From Akkermansia sp. (GTDB taxonomy: Bacteria > Verrucomicrobiota > Verrucomicrobiia > Verrucomicrobiales > Akkermansiaceae): a DNA stretch of 64,000 bases. Below the pieces are notes generated by a model. That model was given only the letters and a program-made list of their open reading frames with translations. It ran no database searches and was not told the DNA's origin. How positions within the stretch are numbered: position 1 is the stretch's first letter; each line of letters opens with the position of its first letter. Shown here one piece after another: positions 20,001-27,013 of the stretch. The stretch spans positions 21,920 to 85,919 of the forward strand of contig JAUNQN010000008.1 in assembly GCA_030536145.1 (NCBI GenBank). The letters are read 5' to 3'. Made by a program: the position numbers and the translations under genes.

Positions 20001-23000
20001 CTGTGACTATGCTGGGTGAAACAGGCGGTACGGTGAAAAAGACAGGTTCCGGCACGCTCGCCGTCAAGTCTTCCATAGTGGCGGATTCCCTGGTCGTGGA
20101 GCAGGGGCGCTTGAATATCACGCAGGCTGCCGTCTTGGGTGATTTCTTGGCCAACACGCAGAACTTGGAGGTGAAGAACGGTGGCTACGCCTATTTGGGC
20201 GGTGATGCCTACACCCTGGCTTCCAATGACTATGTGACCAGCCTTTCCGTGGACGGCACGGGTTCCATCCTGCACCTGGGCCTGGGGCAGAATAGCACCA
20301 AGACTTTCCAGGGTGGCCTTTCCGTGACAAACGGCGGCAAGGTGGAGCTGCATGACGGCGGCTTGCAGATCAATGGCTCCATCCGTTTCGGAGCCTCTGC
20401 CAATGACCAAGTGACCCTGTGGGGTAACTGGGGTGAGGAGAGCAATCCCTCCAAGGCCGGCTTTATCCTGGCCGGCAAGGTGGATGGTGCCGGTACCGTG
20501 GCCCTGCAGAAGGGAGGAAGCGGCGGCATGGAGCGCTTTACCCTTTCCAACGGTGAGAATACCTTTGAGGGCACCTACCGCGTGGATAACAGGGCTGCCC
20601 TGGTTGTGGCGGCCGACAAGGCTATCGACAAGGCATCCGTGAACCTGAACGGCGGCAGCCTGGTGCTGGGTACGGGGAATATCTCCATGCAGAGCCTGCA
20701 GGGCAACTCCTCTGGTACGGTCAAGCTCCTCTCTGGTGTGGAAAGCGCCACCCTCACCGTGAACCAGACCACGGACGGCGTGTATGCCGGCAGCATCGGC
20801 AGCGGTATCTCCCTGGTGAAGCAGGGGGACAAGACCCTGGGCCTGGGCAACGCCAACAGTGATTTCAACGGCAGCGTGGCGGTGAAATCCGGCACGCTTG
20901 CGCTGGATGCCACCGCTACGGGGATGCTGGCCAATGCCGCCGGGCTGACCGTGGATGGAGGTGCCACCCTGCAGACCGGGGCAGGGGTGACCCTGACGCA
21001 TGATGCCACCATCAACGGCACACTGGCCCTGGGCGGCACCATGGGCACCACCGCCAAGCTGACCGTGGCCGGCACGGCCAACATCATCTTGGGCGGCAGC
21101 TATGAAACCCCCAGCAGCGGCACGCGTGTGTATGATGTGTTTACCACTGCGGATAGCGGCAGCGTCTCCGGCTGGAGTGAGCTTACGGATACCAGCTTCA
21201 GCGGCTTCGGCTCCGCAGAGCGCGGTGCCACCATCACCAAGCTGACTGCCCCCACGAATGGTGTTTACCAGGTACAGGTCTCCACGGATAACATCAAGGC
21301 CATGGAGATTACCTGGAGCAAGGATGTGGCGGTGGGCACCTGGGATTCCGACAACGCCAACTTCACGGAGAACGGTGAGCGCACCGCCTACTACGCCGGT
21401 GACACCGTGACCATTGAGAGTGATGCCAACATCACCATGGGTACCACCGTGAACCTTCACGCCACGGAGCAGCACGCCACAGCCGGCACGCTGAACGTGC
21501 AGGGCGGTGCCAACGCCACCGTGAACCAGACTGCGGGCAACACCCTGAACATGGATGTACTGCATGTGAAGGAGGGCAGCCACCTGGTGATGACCACGGA
21601 GGCCGGCAACTTTGCAGAGGAGGCCATTGTGGATGGCAACAGCACGCTGGAGGTGCGCATCTCCTCCAACAGCCGCTCCGGCACGGTGGGCAGCGTTTCC
21701 GGCGAGGGCACCCTGCAGATTGCCAATACCGGCACCCTGAACATTGATGACGGTTCATCCAACCGCCTTTCCGGCGGCAGCATTGATGCCTCTGAATTCC
21801 GCGGCACGCTGGCCCTGGGCAACGGCAGCAGCCAGCTGCGCTTCCACAGCACCAACCTCTCCGGCCTGGCGGGAGATGCCGTCATCGAGGTGAACCGCGG
21901 CGCCCAGTACTGGGCCGGCGGAAATGACCGCACGCTGGATAATGATATCATCATCCACGCCTCCAATGCCGGTTCCGGCACCAAGGACGGCTTCGGTTCC
22001 GTGCGAGATGTCACCACCTTCAACGGCAACGTGAGCATCGACGGCAACGCCATGGTCTCCGGCCTGGGCGGTAGGAACAACGAGTGTGATTCCATCACCT
22101 TCAATGCTGCCATCAGCGGCGTGAATGACAATGATACACTCACCTTCGGCAACGGGTACGGCAGCAGCCATGCCATGACCTTTACCCTGACAGAGAACGC
22201 CAATGCCACCAACCTGGCCAACATGGTGGTGGCCAAGAGCGGCGGCAGCAAGACCACCGTGAACGTGGACTCTGGGGATGGCTTGGCAGAGAACCTCAAG
22301 TTTGCCGCCAACGTAGGGGGCAATGCAGAGGTGAACCTGAACGGGGGCGGTACCCTGCAGCGCCTGGAATCCCGCGCCGGTGACGGCGTGGTGAACCTGG
22401 CAGACGGCAAGTCCCTGAAGATTGCCGGGGGCGCGGATTTCGGCGGCACCGTCAACGTGGCAGACGCCGTTACCCTGACCACCATGGACAGGGAGGACGG
22501 CGCGGCACATGTGGAGGGCAGCGTGTCCTACTCCGTGAATGGCCGTGATGCCAGTATCAGCAGTGAGACCGGCTCCCGCATGGAGAATATCTCCATTGAC
22601 CTGAAGGAGGCCACCCGCCTGCAGATGCAGAACATCACCCTGTCCGCCAATTCCAGGATTACGGATGCCGCCGCCACCCTGGTGGCCGACGGCCTGGGGC
22701 TGGAGGCCAATGTGGGCACCAATCTCAAGCCCCTTACCTACGCAGATGCAAAGGCTCCCGCCATGGTGCAGCAGTCTGCGGACAAGGTGGTGAGCTTTAC
22801 CCTGGAGAACGTGCAGGATGTCTCCATCGAGGGCATGGGCAGCGGCCTCTTCATCACCTTGGTGGGTGATTCCGCCAATATCCTGGCCGGGGCAGACTGG
22901 CTGGAGCTGGGCCTGGGTACGGATGCTGTCTTTACGGACAACTTGGCCGTCACCCTGCAGTTCATAGACTCCGCCGGCATGCAGCAGTCCGTGGAAGGCA

Positions 23001-23173
23001 CCTACACCATGGAGACCGTGGCCGCCCTGGCGGCAGCGGGCACCACGTATGACCGCGTGTATTTCAATGTTACCGGTGCCGTGGAGAATTCCAATGTCCC
23101 GGAGCCTGCATCCTCCACCCTCTCCCTGCTGGCGCTGGCTGCCCTGGCTGCCCGCCGCCGCAGGCGGAAGTGA
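14054..23173 (+). CDS. Giant S6-like serine peptidase with beta-helix repeats and PEP-CTERM anchor, 3039 aa
   Basis: The largest gene of the window. Signal peptide residues 1-~26; the S6-like domain has His107 in VQHNG, Asp148 in DYKITRLSK and Ser281 in GDSGSP. Motifs shared with the paralogues (FREWRKTGEGDLYLEG, YAAYNVL, FGYGGGTLDFAG, HARLDGRVTVQ) cover residues ~500-800 and recall the first turns of SPATE passengers. From ~1000 to ~2850 there are many beta-strand repeats, including an autotransporter-associated strand motif (VWEGDVENRIW, then AVFND and LLFDSTGEYTL). The tail is VPEPASSTLSLLALAALA and an Arg-rich end ending in Lys. No beta-barrel is present. Likely role: anchored surface protease/adhesin; the substrate cannot be told from sequence. 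Confidence 0.86.
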   Translation: MKLHLPSSLRKALLAVMAFAAVNAQAEIMHNSVSLLTYTDFGSNMGRYSIYQQNALLQHLNEGGVYITYTQGEAPYELKHGMISFESAVDGGPFTAIGYNATATVQHNGVTNPVFTGRFIGSGNSVHYAGIEYRSCTDNKFLLTPEIDYKITRLSKIVTDITPTSVFDTRSYLESGGKVEGMLQYHMGGGYQQRADAEGNTTWLREAYVYVTAGILENTGFNYNTGFDYKTGEGTRKDGRDIVDDSYTVSMTGVKNGNGWGPGTAGTESHPMPFVTQGGDSGSPVWVWNESSKSYELISCHQARGGTNSYSRGASEWTKQTLESFCVTVNMDEDANTVHLGKVQLTADSKRITATANGSTPVETTLKYGAVLDGSGRQITKFVGVENGVNTWCNLGKLKDGQVLNDKQQLVNTNWYAYGNEYLNANNTSGLDLQYADLFETQNLVFKSAGKENNSIILDADVDLGIGYAEFTNTADSGTATFTITSKEKVDGRDYNFNHAGYIVDAGTEVHLKIANTEIEACTNTTYFREWRKTGEGDLYLEGTGNNEIFLNVGGKGTTYLKETGGYAAYNVLINNGATVNLGGKADQVKRDVTFGYGGGTLDFAGDVTMDWYTTTPGAPKETGFTMSALTQDAVIANTTGTTRLTYRSTANSTFLGSFQDGNGSGVLQVAYAGASDSTWTLNSIHTKMDNAASGLTVQSGTVKLAGTLTEHAQGSLNGYNQQRYSNEDDWHYADAKMNVTVDRGATFELGSHARLDGRVTVQDNATFVMREGVRHQYEYIEGWYELENTYDIAEYYGLKGGVALEGAGSRMVVEFSENTDANTTYAENITGSGSMIVDTAKGSLTLMGTNSFSGTKELTKGALILGGKDSAGDVTSNKWQVGKQAWLAVGSASAATALEVVDTKSTGVLALTQNEDGDALDTNTHRNLIIGAKEGETIQYGREGTDLQLAAVDNQWKLGGGGGTLVVNYVLNGGQDSTLVLGNEYTTGAVKLTNTGNHIGNINFMGKVTLEYDDTAALGQATVNLAYTNRLMGIEGAVELVSTDSQGVLLLDKMEDATVNLAKHADLALGVEGTVDFRGHIDLGQNYTYNLGGVTGSLVMHNALEDQGEGGTNLMVDAQTYTGGVVELKKALGITGSVVVAGHYLAEEDASGSITLKVDEDNSFDRIDNIWLFDGGILDINGTRQELKSYTADQGSSIVDSSADKSGVLHLKGEAGINALEGMVDVGTIEVDCSHMTLGGTNTYHSLNIMRGEVALGSGTALCATGKTTVGDTATLYVDNQNVTADIELHEATIHIGVDNKSGTLGGALAVAGGKTGTIVFDADATISAVISGAENSRLSLQGNRVGTFSSGSINEEGGSLDVELRELRLQGSGGITIGGTVDLKGQGGNLRLTSHGARDNTTREISHLNLNSLNLTLWEESWNTIWNLHKLTGDGSITWDSHTTHWYSARLVLDGENTFTGSLIAKRTYDADQSRTYSSYLELAHDKAAQNMDVELIGRNDKNRMTLAVNTENAAMRSLKGDALTAIYAGVSVEGSGNSGAASTLFQATPQSTRHATLTITGESDATFSGCVYNGGAEDENGYGLDLVMAGSNRQTFNGSTVQFNNVAVEQGTLVLDSAGLSIADTATISRGATLQTGGHAFELRDKMTLQVCGDSTLGSATLGSTLQLAGGSLLFDASSLNDADYALKVGGVNVNDQDSLVVSFESTTALRTDFSYKLVSGDWSALTAYEATGLDYYTAKFDTDGGLNVTFSLKGDYNVWEGDVENRIWSSTVFGRAGQPVPGGEQTAVFNDLSTGRDVLVQGEVSVGKLLFDSTGEYTLRGESDAAKLTAGSLQHKGSGQTTIGSGVEITGMAEVQTGTLVMEQGSSTAAATVAQDATLKLVGTDTVGGQVSGDGTLAIAWGEGGEGSVAIGSIGTLDVQSGTLAVDSTLDVKQAALVKEDATLRTSTGTILLQADMSLQLAGTLQIDTESGSMDLNTTVTMLGETGGTVKKTGSGTLAVKSSIVADSLVVEQGRLNITQAAVLGDFLANTQNLEVKNGGYAYLGGDAYTLASNDYVTSLSVDGTGSILHLGLGQNSTKTFQGGLSVTNGGKVELHDGGLQINGSIRFGASANDQVTLWGNWGEESNPSKAGFILAGKVDGAGTVALQKGGSGGMERFTLSNGENTFEGTYRVDNRAALVVAADKAIDKASVNLNGGSLVLGTGNISMQSLQGNSSGTVKLLSGVESATLTVNQTTDGVYAGSIGSGISLVKQGDKTLGLGNANSDFNGSVAVKSGTLALDATATGMLANAAGLTVDGGATLQTGAGVTLTHDATINGTLALGGTMGTTAKLTVAGTANIILGGSYETPSSGTRVYDVFTTADSGSVSGWSELTDTSFSGFGSAERGATITKLTAPTNGVYQVQVSTDNIKAMEITWSKDVAVGTWDSDNANFTENGERTAYYAGDTVTIESDANITMGTTVNLHATEQHATAGTLNVQGGANATVNQTAGNTLNMDVLHVKEGSHLVMTTEAGNFAEEAIVDGNSTLEVRISSNSRSGTVGSVSGEGTLQIANTGTLNIDDGSSNRLSGGSIDASEFRGTLALGNGSSQLRFHSTNLSGLAGDAVIEVNRGAQYWAGGNDRTLDNDIIIHASNAGSGTKDGFGSVRDVTTFNGNVSIDGNAMVSGLGGRNNECDSITFNAAISGVNDNDTLTFGNGYGSSHAMTFTLTENANATNLANMVVAKSGGSKTTVNVDSGDGLAENLKFAANVGGNAEVNLNGGGTLQRLESRAGDGVVNLADGKSLKIAGGADFGGTVNVADAVTLTTMDREDGAAHVEGSVSYSVNGRDASISSETGSRMENISIDLKEATRLQMQNITLSANSRITDAAATLVADGLGLEANVGTNLKPLTYADAKAPAMVQQSADKVVSFTLENVQDVSIEGMGSGLFITLVGDSANILAGADWLELGLGTDAVFTDNLAVTLQFIDSAGMQQSVEGTYTMETVAALAAAGTTYDRVYFNVTGAVENSNVPEPASSTLSLLALAALAARRRRRK

Positions 23174-23203
23174 GGCACGCCCCGTGTGGGCATGCTTGCC
23201 TGA

Positions 23204-23235
23204 AAGGCCCTGTCCGCGGCAGCGGGCAGGGCCTT
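23204..23235 (+). terminator. Hairpin after the 3039-aa protein
   Basis: A long GC-rich inverted repeat (AAGGCCCTG arms, 23204-23235) 30 bp past the stop. The T tract is poor, so it may act together with the bidirectional terminator at 23282. Confidence 0.6.
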
Positions 23236-23281
23236 CCTGTGCTTGCAGGGGGACGGGTGGGTTAGGATGGCGGGGGTATGC

Positions 23282-23318
23282 AAAAACCCCGTCCTGCGTG
23301 CGGCAGGGCGGGGTTTTG
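23282..23318. terminator. Bidirectional terminator between convergent genes
   Basis: Stem AAAACCCCG...CGGGGTTTT with A-rich and T-rich flanks. It can end the + strand PEP-CTERM transcript and the - strand gene that ends at 23343. Confidence 0.85.
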
Positions 23319-23342
23319 TAATGGTTTGTCTGAACTTGGGGC

Positions 23343-23762
23343 TTAGGCCTCCTGCTGGGGCTGCTGCACCAGGACCAGGCGCAGGGGCGTGCGGGCCACC
23401 AGCTCGCCGTCCAGCGTCACGTCCACGCTGTAGTTGCCGGTCTTCTCAAAGCGCAGGCCCTGGAAGTTCATGATGAGGTTGCGGGTCAGGAAGGAGGCAC
23501 CCTCGGGCAGGGCAACCTTCAGGTCACCGACGATGGGCATGCGCTCCTTGTCGAGCGGGGTGCCGTCTTCGTCCACGATGGCGATGCCGAGCTTGTGGTC
23601 GCCGGAGTCCTCCGGGGTAAGGCACATGCGGAGGGCCAGGGCGCAGGCGGGATGCACAACGGGGAACTGGCGGGCGAACAGCGTATCAAAGGCGCCCTGC
23701 ACGCAGAGCTTGCCCTGGTAGTCGGCGGCGTAGTCGCAAAGGACGGCAACTTGAATATCCAT
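23343..23762 (-). CDS. Conserved small protein, DUF6941-like, 139 aa
   Basis: Function not known. The sequence begins MDIQVAVLCDYAADYQGKL and contains GAFDTLFARQFP, a pattern I associate, with moderate certainty, with the DUF6941 family of small soluble proteins. The second half looks like a beta-sandwich (GNYSVDVTLDGELVARTPL), which in this family is often described as binding or structural rather than catalytic. No signal peptide, membrane segment or catalytic motif is visible. It is monocistronic, transcribed toward the PEP-CTERM cluster and separated from it by a bidirectional terminator. Upstream DNA is AT-rich without a clear -35/-10 pair. Confidence 0.8.
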   Translation of the reverse strand: MDIQVAVLCDYAADYQGKLCVQGAFDTLFARQFPVVHPACALALRMCLTPEDSGDHKLGIAIVDEDGTPLDKERMPIVGDLKVALPEGASFLTRNLIMNFQGLRFEKTGNYSVDVTLDGELVARTPLRLVLVQQPQQEA

Positions 23763-23895
23763 GGTATTAAATTAGTTTGTAGGTTTAAGTGATATGGCCC
23801 CGGGTACGGGGAGATAACAACCTATTGATAGCACAAGCAGGCCAGAATGCAAGATAAAAGTGCGTTATCCCGCAGAACATGACACAATGCGGGGG

Positions 23896-25053
23896 CTACT
23901 TGAGCACGCGGCCTATCTCCCTGTTGGCGGCGGCGATGATGGGCAGGGAGGAGACGGCGATGCAGAGGAGGAGCATGGCGGCGATGAGCTGGATTTCCGG
24001 CATGATTTCCCGGAGCTGCAGGGAGTACTGGCCCATCTTGAAGAACTGGGTGGCGATGGACTCCTGGCAGAGCATGAAGGTTTGCACGGCGGCGGCAAAG
24101 GAGAGGCCGATGAGCAGCAGGTTCTCTGCCAGGAAACTGCCCACCAGCAGCAGGGGGTGTATGCCGAAGCTCTTCATGAGCGTGTAGATGTATTCGTTCT
24201 GGCGGTATTCCATGCCGGCCAGGGCGGTGAGCAGTATGCCTACAATGGAGACGATGCCGATGCAGAAGGCGGCGCGGCACTGCGTCTGGTTGCCCAGCAC
24301 CACGTCCATCTCCTTCAGCAGGTGGGCGGCGGAAATCACATGGCCCTGCGCGCCCTCTATGCGGATGAGGTTCTGGAAATAGGATTCCACGCGCTGCAGG
24401 GAGTGCGCGCCCTCCAGGTTGCGCACGCGCAGCAGCATGCGCTGCATGCCGGAGCTGCCGCCGCGGCGGGTGTCTGCTAGGGCGGCGGCCATATCCGGGG
24501 TGATGAGGATGCAGCCCTCCGGCATCATGCGCATGAGCAGGTGGTCCGCCGGCAGGTGGCGCACCATGATGGTGCGGGAAAAGTCCTCGCCCTGCAGGCG
24601 CACGTCCAGCGGGCCGGGGGCGTACGGTGCGGTGGGCTTGCAGGCCAGGCAGGGGCCTGCGGAGGGGGAGAGCAGGTGGATGAACTGCGGGGAGCGCTGG
24701 AAATCAAAGGTGCAGACGGGCACGCTCTTGCGGCCTATGGTGGCGGAGCCCAGGGTGCGCAGGGAGATGGAGTCCGCGTCCAGCAGCTCGCTCACCTCCC
24801 GCTCCGTGGGCAGGGCCGCCGGGGTGGAGGTGGGGGTGGTGAAGAGCATGACCTGCACCAGGTCTCCGCCCTGGGTGCGTATCTTGTCCCGCAGGGCCTT
24901 GGCGGTGATTACGTAGCTGCCCAGGAAACAGAGGGCGCACAGGGACAGGAAGAACACCACCAGCACGCGTGCCAGCGGGCTGGAAATGCGGGTAAGCCAC
25001 CGGTGCAGGGTGTCCTTAGCCAGGTACAGAATGGTCAAAATCAATGATATCAT
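23896..25053 (-). CDS. ABC transporter permease, MacB/FtsX-like, 385 aa
   Basis: Inner-membrane permease of an adaptor-ATPase-permease exporter. A first membrane helix lies at ~26-50 (LARVLVVFFLSLCALCFLG), followed by a ~210-residue extracytoplasmic domain, then three helices near the C terminus (~265-287, ~305-332, ~355-378). This is the 1+3 topology of MacB and FtsX. The start overlaps the end of the ATPase gene by 38 bp, which indicates translational coupling. It is the last gene of a run starting at dnaX. The domain is diverged and the substrate (peptide, lipoprotein, lipid or drug) cannot be assigned. Confidence 0.82.
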   Translation of the reverse strand: MISLILTILYLAKDTLHRWLTRISSPLARVLVVFFLSLCALCFLGSYVITAKALRDKIRTQGGDLVQVMLFTTPTSTPAALPTEREVSELLDADSISLRTLGSATIGRKSVPVCTFDFQRSPQFIHLLSPSAGPCLACKPTAPYAPGPLDVRLQGEDFSRTIMVRHLPADHLLMRMMPEGCILITPDMAAALADTRRGGSSGMQRMLLRVRNLEGAHSLQRVESYFQNLIRIEGAQGHVISAAHLLKEMDVVLGNQTQCRAAFCIGIVSIVGILLTALAGMEYRQNEYIYTLMKSFGIHPLLLVGSFLAENLLLIGLSFAAAVQTFMLCQESIATQFFKMGQYSLQLREIMPEIQLIAAMLLLCIAVSSLPIIAAANREIGRVLK

Positions 25054-25654
25054 CGGCTAGGTCCAGCAGGCGGCTGTCGTGGGTGCTGATAATGCAGATA
25101 CGGCGGCTCTCCGCAGTATCCTGCCTCACCAGTTTCTTGATAATGGCGGTGTTGGCGTCGTCCAGGCCGGAGGTGGGCTCGTCCAGCAGCACGGTGGCGG
25201 CGCCTTTCATGAGGGTGCGTGCCAGGGCGGCGCGCTGGGCCTGGCCGCCGGAGAGCTTGTCTGCGCGGCGGTGGCGCAGCTCCTGCAGGCCCAGGTCGCG
25301 GATAAGGGTCTCGCAGCGGGGTTTCCACTCCTTGCCGGGGAGCATGGCCATCTCTGCGGCCAGGCGCAGGTTGCGCTCCACGCTCATGAGCGGGAGCAGG
25401 TTGATGCCCTGGAACATGTAGGCCACATCCCGCCGGCGGTAGCGGCGGCTGGTGATGCGCAGGCCGGTGGGGGTGGTGATACGGCCGGAGTTCACTTTCA
25501 GGTAGCCGGCCAGCAGCTTGAGCAGGGTGGTCTTGCCGGAGCCGGAGTAGCCTTTCAGCACGGTGATGCCGGGGCGGAACTCATGGCAGAAATCCGTGAA
25601 TACGGGCACCTGGCGCGTGTAGCCGAAGGAGATGTGGTCACAGGTCAGGTTCAT
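25016..25654 (-). CDS. ABC transporter ATP-binding protein, MacB/LolD type, 212 aa
   Basis: Cytoplasmic ATPase that powers the adjacent permease. All motifs are intact: Walker A GYSGSGKTT (residues 35-43), Q-loop Q82 in YMFQGINLLP, signature LSGGQAQR (134-141), Walker B TVLLDEP (154-160), D-loop SGLDD and H-loop His192 in STHD. The length of 212 aa is typical of stand-alone LolD/MacB-type ATPases. The start at 25654 is chosen over a 42-residue upstream extension, which is low-complexity and covers the adaptor gene. It overlaps the adaptor gene by 17 bp and the permease gene by 38 bp. Confidence 0.92.
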   Translation of the reverse strand: MNLTCDHISFGYTRQVPVFTDFCHEFRPGITVLKGYSGSGKTTLLKLLAGYLKVNSGRITTPTGLRITSRRYRRRDVAYMFQGINLLPLMSVERNLRLAAEMAMLPGKEWKPRCETLIRDLGLQELRHRRADKLSGGQAQRAALARTLMKGAATVLLDEPTSGLDDANTAIIKKLVRQDTAESRRICIISTHDSRLLDLADDIIDFDHSVPG

Positions 25655-26702
25655 GGCCGGGGGCGGTGGTTCCTGCTGCCTCTGCGGACCCGGCGGGGCA
25701 CAGGATGATGGAGCGCTCTGCAATGAGCAGGATGCTGTAATCCGGGAACAGGCGCGCCACCAGCTGCTCCCAGTTCTCACACTCCGCGGCGGCGGGGTCT
25801 GCCAGCATGCGGGCCTTGTTCTCTATGCGCACGGCGCCGCCGGTCTCATACTCCAGCACGGCCTTGGCATTGCTGCCCAGCATGGTGTACGCCGTGTCAT
25901 GGTCCTGCTGCTCCAGGCGGAAGAAGTACACCAGCATATCCGCAGAGCCGGAGTGCTCCACGCGGCGGTGGTGGTACGTGCCCCGCAGCTTGCGCCCGCC
26001 CGGCAGGTTCACATACACGCTGAACTGCTCCGGCGGCAGCTGGGTAAGCTCCGTCTGGCTCAGGTTGATGGTGATGTAGAAGGCGGAATCATCACACACG
26101 GTGGCAAAGGGCTGGGAGCCGGAGGGTATGTACTCGAACTCCGCGGCGGGGTCCTCCGGCGGGGTGATGTGGTACTGCAGCCGCCCCGTGTAGGGCATGC
26201 GCACGGTCAGGGCGTCGTGCGTGCGGTTGAACTCCCGGTAGCGGCGCTCCGGCATGTTCTTCAGCTCACGGTGCAGCAGCTCCAGGCGCTCGTCTATGTC
26301 CGCCAGGGCCTCCTTGGAGGGCGGGGCGCCTTCCGTGCCGGCATCCGTGGCGTACTTGCGCTCCTCCGGGGTAAGGGTGTTCAGGTAGAAATCCACCTTC
26401 TTGCGCTGGGCCTCCAGCTTGCGGATTTCATCCTTCTTGGTGATTTTCTCCCGTGAGAGCTGCAGCTCCAGCTCGTCGCGCTCCTGGGCGGTCTTCTCCT
26501 TGTTCACGATGGCGATGACCGTGCCGCGCTCCAGGCGGCCGGAGGCATCTGCCAGGTCTGAAACCAGGCCGCGCTCCACCGGCACGGTGGATGCCTGCTC
26601 CGGCACCACCTTGGCGGGGTAGGTGCCCACTTGGATGATATCCGCCTGCGCCGTGCAGAGCAGCACGGCGGCAGCGCAGCAGCCGGGGAGAAAACGGTGC
26701 AT
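25638..26702 (-). CDS. Periplasmic adaptor (HlyD/MacA-like) protein, 354 aa
   Basis: Signal peptide at residues 1-20 (MHRFLPGCCAAAVLLCTAQA). A short strand region (ERGLVSDLADASGRLERGTV) fits half of a lipoyl-like fold, then a coiled-coil hairpin of Lys/Glu-rich heptads at ~68-165, then a beta-rich domain with YTGRLQYHITPP. This is the order of a membrane-fusion (HlyD/MacA) adaptor, though it is diverged. It overlaps the ATPase gene downstream and starts 8 bp after ebfC, so the exporter is co-transcribed with the DNA-replication genes. An outer-membrane TolC-like partner is not in the window. Confidence 0.75.
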   Translation of the reverse strand: MHRFLPGCCAAAVLLCTAQADIIQVGTYPAKVVPEQASTVPVERGLVSDLADASGRLERGTVIAIVNKEKTAQERDELELQLSREKITKKDEIRKLEAQRKKVDFYLNTLTPEERKYATDAGTEGAPPSKEALADIDERLELLHRELKNMPERRYREFNRTHDALTVRMPYTGRLQYHITPPEDPAAEFEYIPSGSQPFATVCDDSAFYITINLSQTELTQLPPEQFSVYVNLPGGRKLRGTYHHRRVEHSGSADMLVYFFRLEQQDHDTAYTMLGSNAKAVLEYETGGAVRIENKARMLADPAAAECENWEQLVARLFPDYSILLIAERSIILCPAGSAEAAGTTAPGHEPDL

Positions 26703-26710
26703 GGCGCAGC

Positions 26711-27013
26711 TTACATGGGAATGCCCAGGCCGCCGGTCACCTTGCGCATCTCGCGCTCGGCCAGCTCCTTGCCGCCCTTCAGGGCGTCCTGCACGGCCTG
26801 CAGCACCAGGCCCTGCAGGAATTCGGCGTCCTCCGGGTCAATCACGGAGGGGTCTATGGTGATGGCGGTGATGTTGCCGTCGCCCGTGGCGGTGGCCTTG
26901 ATCTTGCCGCCGGCCACTTCTGCGGTAAATTGCTGCTCAGCCAGGCGTGCCTGGGCATTGGCCATGCTGGCCTGCATGGCCTGGGCTTGCTTCATGAGTT
27001 TCTGCAGGTTCAT
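26711..27013 (-). CDS. ebfC: YbaB/EbfC nucleoid-associated protein, 100 aa
   Basis: Small DNA-binding protein of the YbaB/EbfC family. The N-terminal helix MNLQKLMKQAQAMQ and the core GDGNITAITIDPSVIDPEDA are diagnostic, and the length is normal. The start codon overlaps the dnaX stop by 4 bp, keeping the widespread dnaX-ybaB pair; recR, the usual third member, is 20 kb away in this genome (47291-47899). It probably binds DNA as a dimer. Confidence 0.95.
   Translation of the reverse strand: MNLQKLMKQAQAMQASMANAQARLAEQQFTAEVAGGKIKATATGDGNITAITIDPSVIDPEDAEFLQGLVLQAVQDALKGGKELAEREMRKVTGGLGIPM

Noticed and set aside
2903..23001. Many long open frames on the - strand under the PEP-CTERM genes, up to 1130 codons (9527-12919)
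   Set aside because: They are antisense shadows created by the GC-rich, repetitive codon pattern; they are rich in His, Gly and Ala, lack motifs and signal peptides, and the sense proteins show clear domain structure.
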